Below the pieces are notes generated by a model. The model worked only from the letters and a program-made list of their open reading frames with translations, did not search any database and was not told the origin of the DNA. A DNA stretch of 10,519 nt from UMGS1696 sp964463375. Lineage in GTDB: Bacteria; Bacillota; Clostridia; Oscillospirales; CAG-272. Below, piece by piece: positions 5,572-10,519 of the stretch; the first letter of the stretch is position 1, and each line of letters starts with the position of its first letter. The translations under genes and the position numbers were made by a program. The stretch lies in the NCBI GenBank assembly GCA_964463375.1, contig CAYXBQ010000050.1, positions 1 to 10,519 of the forward strand, written 5' to 3'.

Positions 5572-5769
5572 TGTACTGGCGTACGGCTTTTGACTTCGTG
5601 GGATTTCCCGAATAGTTTCGGGAAAATGAATCCGTCCATAAGCCCCAACGCCAGTTGATAGCCATTTGGTAAGTGGCGGAACGGTCAAGACCGTTCCCTA
5701 CAGAAGTTGGGGCGTAGAGCATTGCCGATAGCTATACGCCAGTACAAAGCCAAAAGGGGTTAGGTAAAG
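5572..5769. repeat. Centre and right arm of the composite inverted repeat downstream of the lipoprotein gene
   Basis: The centre is a perfect 9-bp hairpin, TTTCCCGAA-TAGT-TTCGGGAAA (5604-5625). The right arm follows in reverse orientation: CAAC-GCCA-GTTG (5646-5657), GGAACGGTC/GACCGTTCC (5678-5697), and a decayed TAC-GCCA-GTA (about 5736-5745). It ends in AAAGGGGTTAGGTAAAG (5753-5769) at the end of the lipoprotein gene. Together with 5219-5571 it is a long inverted repeat with a short central hairpin in place of the 476-nt core. Confidence 0.8.
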
Positions 5770-5788
5770 CCCCCCCTTCCCCCCTTTA
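5753..5788 (-). terminator. Terminator-like hairpin after the lipoprotein gene
   Basis: On the minus strand AAAGGGG, beginning at the TAA stop (5786-5788), can pair with CCCCTTTT about 20 nt further, followed by GGCTTTG. It is weaker than the 767-796 terminator but is built on the same AAAGGGGTTAGGTAAAG element as two other gene ends in the window. Confidence 0.4.
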
Positions 5789-6439
5789 GTACGTGGGAGA
5801 ATCCAGCCGGTATCCCCCGTCTGCGGTGCGTACCAGCTTCACTTCTACCCGCTCGTCCGGTACACCACCTACGTACGACTGTACCTCTACCAACAAATAC
5901 CCGTGCTCCCCTTTTAGCTTGTCTCGGATGATCGTGATGTCTTCGGTGTCGTAGGTGCGGCCTAAGGGCAAGGCTTCGTCAGAAAGATCCATGCGTACCG
6001 TCAGGATCCCGTCTGTCTCCATATATCGGGCGTAGGACACCGTCTGGGTCAGCTGCTCCTCCGTGTCCTCGTTGAATACCGACGAGATCCCGTTAAAGGC
6101 CATCGTGAATAGATATTCACTATAGCTCTCGGAAAATACCGCCAGCGTGGCCTCTTTGATCTCGTCAATGCTCGTGTAGCCGCAGTCAGCCGCCACCGGG
6201 TGGTAGTTCAGGGAAATGTCCGTCCCCTGCCCCATGGCGGCATAAAACGCTTCCACATCCTCCCGGTCGTCGGAGATCGGCAGCCCCGTACCAAAATAGA
6301 TCTCGTTCAGCTCGTAGGAGGCCGGGATCAGCTCCGCCAGCGCCGCCGACACCTCCGCCTCCGATACCCCGCCGCCACAGGATACAAGGGAGAGGGAGAC
6401 AAGAAGTCCCCCCACCGTTTTCACGATACCTCTGTGCAT
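5786..6439 (-). CDS. Secreted lipoprotein of unknown function, coupled to gyrA
   Basis: From the ATG at 6439 it encodes 217 residues: a basic start (MHRGIVK), a hydrophobic signal segment GGLLVSLSLVS, and a lipobox LVSC with Cys21 as the lipidation site, followed by a Gly/Ser spacer. The mature part is acidic (Asp/Glu/Tyr-rich) with YELNEIYFGTGLPI and a C-terminal beta-rich segment HGYLLVEVQSYVGGVPDERV. I do not recognise the family. It should be anchored on the outer face of the cytoplasmic membrane. The start is fixed by GGAGG 6 nt upstream, inside the last codons of gyrA; gyrA stops at 6441 and one base separates the genes, so translation is probably coupled. The frame extends upstream to 6478 within gyrA, but the lipobox distance and GGAGG favour 6439. 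Confidence 0.85.
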   Translation of the reverse strand: MHRGIVKTVGGLLVSLSLVSCGGGVSEAEVSAALAELIPASYELNEIYFGTGLPISDDREDVEAFYAAMGQGTDISLNYHPVAADCGYTSIDEIKEATLAVFSESYSEYLFTMAFNGISSVFNEDTEEQLTQTVSYARYMETDGILTVRMDLSDEALPLGRTYDTEDITIIRDKLKGEHGYLLVEVQSYVGGVPDERVEVKLVRTADGGYRLDSPTY

Positions 6440-6440
6440 A

Positions 6441-9017
6441 TCATTCCTCCGTATCCGTTTCGTCTTCTTCCACCGCATCCGTCTCCGCCACTTCTACAGC
6501 TTCTTCCGCTTCTTCCGTAACTTCCACATCCGCAGCATCCTCTTCCTTCTCCGTCACGGCAAAGTTGGCGATCACCGCTTCTCCCGTGCGCATCACGATC
6601 ACCCCGGAGGCACTTCTCCCCATGATGGAGATCCCCTCAGCCGGTGTGCGGATCATGGTGCCGTCGTCCGTGATCAGCAGAATGTCTTCGTCGCCGCCCA
6701 CCATGGCAATGCCCACCAGCTTCCCGGTGCGCTCCGTCAGATTGTGGGCGATCATACCCATACCGCCACGACCCTTGGTGGCAAAGAGAGACGCTTCCGT
6801 CCGCTTGCCGTAGCCCTTTTCCGTGATGGTCAGCAGATGGTGGGTAGCCATCCATTCCTCGTCGTCCGGCACGATGCAGGCTCCTACTATCACGTCATCT
6901 CCCCGCAGCTCCATGGCCTTTACACCACCTGCCACACGCCCCATTTTGTTGACCTTATCGGTGCAGAACCGGATCGCCTGTCCCTCTCGTGTGGCGATCA
7001 CAATGTCCGTGGGTGCCCAGGTGTGTGCCACAAAGACCAGCTCGTCCCCTTCGTTCAGCGTGATGGCGATCTTCCCCGCCTTCCGCTGGTATACGAACTC
7101 GGACAGCTCCGTCCGCTTGATCTTGCCATACTTGGTCACCATCACCAAATACTGCTCCGCCAGATCTGCGTCTCCCTCCAGTCCCGCCACCGACAGCATC
7201 GCCGTGACCTTCTCCCCTTCGGCCAGCTCCAACAGGTTCGCCACATGGCTACCCTTGGCAGTCCGTCCCGCCTCCGGGATCCGGTACGCCTTCATGGCAT
7301 AGCACTTCCCCGCCGACGTGAAGAACATGATGTGGCTGTGGGAGTCCGCAACGGCGACCCGCTCGATGTAGTCCTCTTCCTTGGTCGCCATGCCGATCAC
7401 GCCCTTGCCACCACGGCGCTGGGCCGAGTAGGTGTCGCTGGGCTGCCGCTTGATGTAGCCCCCATGGGTCAGGGTGATCACCGCATTGTGCCGCTCGATC
7501 AGGTCCTCTAAGATGATCTCGTTTTCCGCTTCGGAAATGGTGGTACGCCGCGGATCGGAGAACTTTTCCTTGATCTCCGTCATTTCCTCCCGAATGATCT
7601 GCCGGATCTTCTCCGGATCGGCCAGGATAGCCCGGTAGTTGGCAATGGCCTCCCGCAGCTCTGCCAGCCGCACCTCCACCTTCTGCCGCTCCATACCGGA
7701 CAAGCGTCCCAGGGTCATAGCCACGATGGCCTGCGCCTGCTCATCGGAAAGGCTGAAGCGCACCTTCAGGTTTTCTCTTGCCTCTGCCGGATCCGCAGAC
7801 CCACGAATGATGGAGATCACCTCGTCAATGTGGTCGATGGCGATCTTGTAGCCCTCGTTCAGATGCTCCTCCCGCAGTGCCTTTGCCAGATCGAAATTCA
7901 CCCGTCCCGTGATCACGGACATCTGGTGATCCAGATATACCCGCAGGATCTGCCGCAGAGACAGGATCTTCGGCTCCCCGTTCACCAACGCCAGCATATT
8001 CACCGCACAGGTGTCCTGAAGCTGGGTGTTCTTGTAGAACTGGTTCAGGATCACTTGACAGTTGGCATCCCGGCGGCATTCCACCACAATCCGCATACCA
8101 TCCTTGCCGGATTCGTCCCGCAGGTCTGTGACCCCTTCGATCTTCTTTTCCTTCACCTGCGCCGCCATGGCCTTGACCAGCTCCGACTTCTGCACCATGT
8201 AGGGGATCTCGGAAATGATGATCCGGTGCTTGTCTTCCTCAATGTCTGCCTTGGCACGCACCATGATCCGCCCACGACCGGTGGCATAGGCCTCGATGAT
8301 CCCCGCCGTGCCGTAGATACCGGCACCCGTGGGGAAGTCGGGACCCTTGATGAACTGCATCAGCTCCGATACCCCGGCATCGGGATGATCCATGAAGTAC
8401 AACGCCCCATCGATGACCTCACCTAAGTTATGGGTAGGAATGTTGGTAGCCATACCCACGGCGATCCCCACCGCCCCATTGACCAGCAGGTTGGGGAACC
8501 GTGCCGGCAGCACCGCAGGCTCCTTCCGGGTGTTGTCAAAGTTGGGATCCCACGGGACCACATCCTTTTCGATGTCCCGCATCATCTCGTTGGACAGCTT
8601 GGACAGTCTTGCCTCGGTGTACCGGTACGCAGCAGGCGTGTCCCCGTCGATGTTCCCGAAGTTGCCCTGCCCTTCTACCAGCGGATACCGGTAGGAGAAA
8701 TCCTGCGCCATACGCACCATGGTACCGTATACGGCAGTGTCCCCGTGGGGATGATACCGACCCAGCACGTTACCAACGGTGGTAGCCGATTTCCGGAACT
8801 TCTGGTCATAGGTCAGGTGGTCCTCATACATAGCGTAGAGGATACGCCGCTGTCCGGGCTTCATACCGTCTCTGGCATCCGGCAATGCTCTGGACACGAT
8901 GACGGACATAGAGTATTCGATAAAGGATTGTCTGACTTCCTTCGCCATCTGCACGGGTTCGATCCGCTGCATCGGGAAGGAAATATCGATATCCTGTTCT
9001 TGTTTCTTATGTGCCAT
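6441..9017 (-). CDS. gyrA: DNA gyrase subunit A
   Basis: This is the breakage-reunion subunit of the A2B2 gyrase that introduces negative supercoils. From the ATG at 9017 it has 858 residues. The winged-helix/tower domain includes SMSVIVSRALPDARDGMKPGQR (36-57), the quinolone pocket YHPHGDTAVYGTMVRMAQ (88-105), catalytic Tyr133 in YRYTEAR, and FPNLLVNGAVGIAVGMATNIP (172-192). The C-terminal DNA-wrapping domain starts with a perfect GyrA box QRRGGKG (531-537), which separates it from ParC. An acidic Glu/Asp/Val tail of about 35 residues ends the protein. At the position of E. coli Asp87 there is Gly98, and Thr94 stands for Ser83. The open frame continues upstream to a TTG at 9050, but MAHKKQEQ is the natural N-terminus. 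No gyrB is adjacent; a sugar kinase lies upstream. Confidence 0.97.
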   Translation of the reverse strand: MAHKKQEQDIDISFPMQRIEPVQMAKEVRQSFIEYSMSVIVSRALPDARDGMKPGQRRILYAMYEDHLTYDQKFRKSATTVGNVLGRYHPHGDTAVYGTMVRMAQDFSYRYPLVEGQGNFGNIDGDTPAAYRYTEARLSKLSNEMMRDIEKDVVPWDPNFDNTRKEPAVLPARFPNLLVNGAVGIAVGMATNIPTHNLGEVIDGALYFMDHPDAGVSELMQFIKGPDFPTGAGIYGTAGIIEAYATGRGRIMVRAKADIEEDKHRIIISEIPYMVQKSELVKAMAAQVKEKKIEGVTDLRDESGKDGMRIVVECRRDANCQVILNQFYKNTQLQDTCAVNMLALVNGEPKILSLRQILRVYLDHQMSVITGRVNFDLAKALREEHLNEGYKIAIDHIDEVISIIRGSADPAEARENLKVRFSLSDEQAQAIVAMTLGRLSGMERQKVEVRLAELREAIANYRAILADPEKIRQIIREEMTEIKEKFSDPRRTTISEAENEIILEDLIERHNAVITLTHGGYIKRQPSDTYSAQRRGGKGVIGMATKEEDYIERVAVADSHSHIMFFTSAGKCYAMKAYRIPEAGRTAKGSHVANLLELAEGEKVTAMLSVAGLEGDADLAEQYLVMVTKYGKIKRTELSEFVYQRKAGKIAITLNEGDELVFVAHTWAPTDIVIATREGQAIRFCTDKVNKMGRVAGGVKAMELRGDDVIVGACIVPDDEEWMATHHLLTITEKGYGKRTEASLFATKGRGGMGMIAHNLTERTGKLVGIAMVGGDEDILLITDDGTMIRTPAEGISIMGRSASGVIVMRTGEAVIANFAVTEKEEDAADVEVTEEAEEAVEVAETDAVEEDETDTEE

Positions 9018-9024
9018 TTTGGTT

Positions 9025-9063
9025 CTATCTACGACAGGTGTACCACACAAGCCGTGCCCACAC
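9025..9063 (-). CDS. Possible 12-codon leader ORF before gyrA
   Basis: AAGGAG (9071-9076 on the minus strand) lies 7 nt before a GTG at 9063, an ideal distance, while gyrA's own ATG at 9017 has no good site. The GTG opens MWARLVWYTCRR and a TAG at 9025-9027, 7 nt before gyrA. The ribosome could terminate and restart at gyrA. The frame is not that of gyrA. With no homologues available, this is a suggestion only. Confidence 0.25.
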   Translation of the reverse strand: MWARLVWYTCRR

Positions 9064-9070
9064 CTGCACT

Positions 9071-9076
9071 CTCCTT
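9071..9076 (-). promoter_or_regulatory. Strong Shine-Dalgarno AAGGAG in the gyrA leader
   Basis: AAGGAG sits about 53 nt upstream of the gyrA ATG, too far for direct use there. It is at proper distance from the GTG at 9063. The rest of the 122-nt fruK-gyrA gap shows the duplicated word GTTGGTAC and a small AACAC/GTGTT hairpin, but no confident promoter or terminator. Confidence 0.5.
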
Positions 9077-9139
9077 TTCAAAATAAATGGTGTACCAACG
9101 CAAGATCGTACCAACACAATAGTGTTACCGCACCGTGCG

Positions 9140-10048
9140 TTAGTTGCCTTCCACCAGAGCCGCCGCCGCATGAGAAGCCGCCGCCATCGCCACAGCCACA
9201 TTCTCCCGCAGCCCAAACCGATGCCATAGGAACACACCCAGATAGGTATCCCCGGCACCCTTTTCCGCCTTGGCTCTCTCCACCTTTTCCGCCGGCACGA
9301 ACACGGTCTCCGGCTTGTCCTCGATCCACACAGCACCCCGGCTGCCCAGGGTACACAGCACCGCCGTTTTGGACAGATCCACCGCCTGTGCCGCCATCTC
9401 CCGCAGCACCGCCGGCTCCACATTTGCCTTTTCCACGTCCGGCACATCAGCCCCCCGCCGTCTGCAAAGGTCCACCAGCTCTGCCGCATTGGGCTTGATC
9501 AGCGTAGGCGGGTACGGGCAGTCCAGGGCATCCAGCAGTGCCGCCCCGGAGCAATCCAGTGCCGCAAAAGCACCCTTTTCTCCCGCCAGCGCACACAGCT
9601 GGGTATATAGATTCCCCTTCTCCCCGGTGTAGGGCGGCAAAGACCCGCACAGGCAAAGGATGTCCCCGGCGTGGAGCTTTTCCCGCAGGTAGGAGAGCAT
9701 GGCACCAAAGGTATCGGCAGCCAGCGCAGCACCGGGCCCATTGATCTCCAGCGAAGTCCCGTCGTCGGCGATAGCGGAGATATTGGTCCGGGTATTGCCC
9801 TCTCCGGCAAAGACCACCGGCGAGATCCCCTCAGAAGCAAGGGCCCCGGCGATAGTCTGCCCGGTCTCCCCCGCCAACGCCGCCAACGTCACACAGCGTC
9901 CGCCCCGGCGCAAGATCGCTCTGGACACATTGATGCCTTTCCCCCCGGCTTTCCCGGCGCAGGCATAAGCCCGATTGAGCCCCAACCCCAAAGAAGGCAC
10001 CAAATAGGTAAGGTCCCAAGCGGGGTTCAAGGTGATGGTATATATCAT
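9140..10048 (-). CDS. fruK: 1-phosphofructokinase family hexose kinase (FruK/LacC type)
   Basis: This cytoplasmic PfkB-family kinase most likely phosphorylates fructose 1-phosphate to fructose 1,6-bisphosphate with ATP; a tagatose-6-phosphate kinase role is the main alternative. The 302 residues fit the family. Visible motifs: MIYTITLNPAWD (1-12; Asp12 contacts substrate), the first PfkB signature AGGKGINVSRAI (34-45), NTRTN (85-89), CGSLPP (134-139), IKPNAAE (184-190), and the second signature with the anion hole and catalytic base GAGD (264-267), here GAGDTYLG instead of the common GAGDS. The ATG at 10048 follows AAAGGAG at 14 nt, a long spacing. No fruR or fruA is in view on either side, so the usual fructose-PTS operon is absent or lies beyond the repeats. 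The symbol is provisional. Confidence 0.88.
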   Translation of the reverse strand: MIYTITLNPAWDLTYLVPSLGLGLNRAYACAGKAGGKGINVSRAILRRGGRCVTLAALAGETGQTIAGALASEGISPVVFAGEGNTRTNISAIADDGTSLEINGPGAALAADTFGAMLSYLREKLHAGDILCLCGSLPPYTGEKGNLYTQLCALAGEKGAFAALDCSGAALLDALDCPYPPTLIKPNAAELVDLCRRRGADVPDVEKANVEPAVLREMAAQAVDLSKTAVLCTLGSRGAVWIEDKPETVFVPAEKVERAKAEKGAGDTYLGVFLWHRFGLRENVAVAMAAASHAAAALVEGN

Positions 10049-10084
10049 AGATTCAAATTCAACTCCTTTGTAATAGATCCCATT

Positions 10085-10272
10085 CCATGGGGTACTTCAA
10101 CTGCGTTGGGCGGGGGGGTTGTACTGGCGTACGGCTTTTGACTCCGTGTTGTTTTCCGATTAGTATCGGAAGGAATGCCCTATGCGGGCGGCACTCAGAG
10201 GGTAAGGGGGGAAGATTAAACTTCCTCGCCAGTTTATCCCCTCAACATTCGCCTACGGCGAAGTTGGTTACC
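10085..10272. repeat. Left arm modules and hairpins leading to core C
   Basis: Forward modules lie upstream of fruK: CAAC-TGC-GTTG (10098-10108), GTAC-TGGC-GTAC (10121-10132), TTCCGAT-TAGT-ATCGGAA (10154-10171), and then the polypurine hairpin starting GGGTAAGGGG near 10199, with loop motif AAACTTCCTCGCCAGTTT (10218-10235). Unlike copies A and B, its closing strand is interrupted by an extra hairpin, CAACaTTCGCC-TAC-GGCGAAGTTG (10243-10266), before GGTTACCC closes the stem. Confidence 0.8.
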
Positions 10273-10519
10273 CTCCGAGACCTCCCATCCCCCTTTTAAT
10301 CGGCTCGAAAAGCTATACCGCAGTTGACCGATTTTTTCTCTGGCATCCAGACCTTAGAAAGACGGTTTGTGTATCAAAAAGCACCAGTTTTTTCATTAGG
10401 CGAGCGGCGGGGACAAGGTGTCGTGCAAAGCTAAGTTGCTTAGTAGGAGTATGCACTGCTCTGTCGTAGCTGTTCCGAAATCTGCGTTTTGGTTCAAAGT
10501 GAAGGTGTACAGCAAAACG
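10273..10519. repeat. Large repeat core, copy C (right part cut by window)
   Basis: It starts with CCTCCCATCCCCC and CGGCTCGAAAAGCTATA, the terminal inverted repeat of the core. From 10319 it follows copy A closely (CAGTTGACCGATTTTTTCTC, CTGGCATCCAGACCTTAG). The nested hairpin GTGCA-AAGC/GCTT-TGCAC is at 10423-10456 with its own loop. The sequence leaves the window within the conserved interior near the AACGTACG segment of the other copies. Confidence 0.85.

Noticed and set aside
10049..10140. TTGAAG-19-TATTAC as a promoter for the sugar kinase
   Set aside because: Spacing is too long, the -10 match is poor, and the start site would fall on the ribosome binding site.

Overview
The window reads as a chromosomal segment of a fairly high-GC Bacillota, most likely a gut-type Clostridia (Oscillospirales-like). 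Evidence is the Gram-positive style GyrA and MnmE sequences, AGGAG-type ribosome binding sites, a textbook sigma-A promoter (TTGATT-17-TATACT) and a sigma/membrane-protein pair of the ECF type. The exact taxon is inference.

All six confident genes lie on the minus strand. In transcription order (high to low coordinates) they are: a 1-phosphofructokinase-family sugar kinase (10048-9140); gyrA, DNA gyrase subunit A (9017-6441); a small secreted lipoprotein translationally coupled to gyrA (6439-5786); mnmE, the tRNA-modifying GTPase (5146-3770); an ECF sigma factor (3414-2728); and a single-pass membrane protein that is probably its anti-sigma/regulatory partner (about 1641-796). No tRNA, rRNA, CRISPR array or transposase gene was seen.

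The notable part is between the genes. Apart from the fruK-gyrA gap, the gyrA-lipoprotein junction and short promoter or leader segments, the intergenic space is filled with related, hairpin-rich repeats: 1-765, 1817-2727, 3537-3769, 5219-5785 and 10085-10519. These are composite long inverted repeats. Modules read forward in the left arm and as reverse complement in the right arm, and meet at a short hairpin or at a larger core of about 476 nt. The core is seen in three copies (1-434, 2132-2607, 10273-10519), has imperfect terminal inverted repeats of roughly 80 nt in the complete copy, and has no convincing ORF. Tip hairpins keep their loop (TGGC) while both sides of the stem change together (CAAC/GTTG versus GTAC/GTAC), which points to selection on folding. 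Right arms end at terminator-like structures just downstream of stop codons.

One of these composites sits between the ECF sigma gene and its probable partner, separating a pair that is usually adjacent. An ECF-type promoter candidate (GGGAAC-16-CGTC) lies in front of the partner gene, so it may be expressed through sigma-dependent feedback instead of by read-through. The repeats could be a MITE/BIME-like mobile family or a family of large structured RNAs; the sequence alone does not decide.
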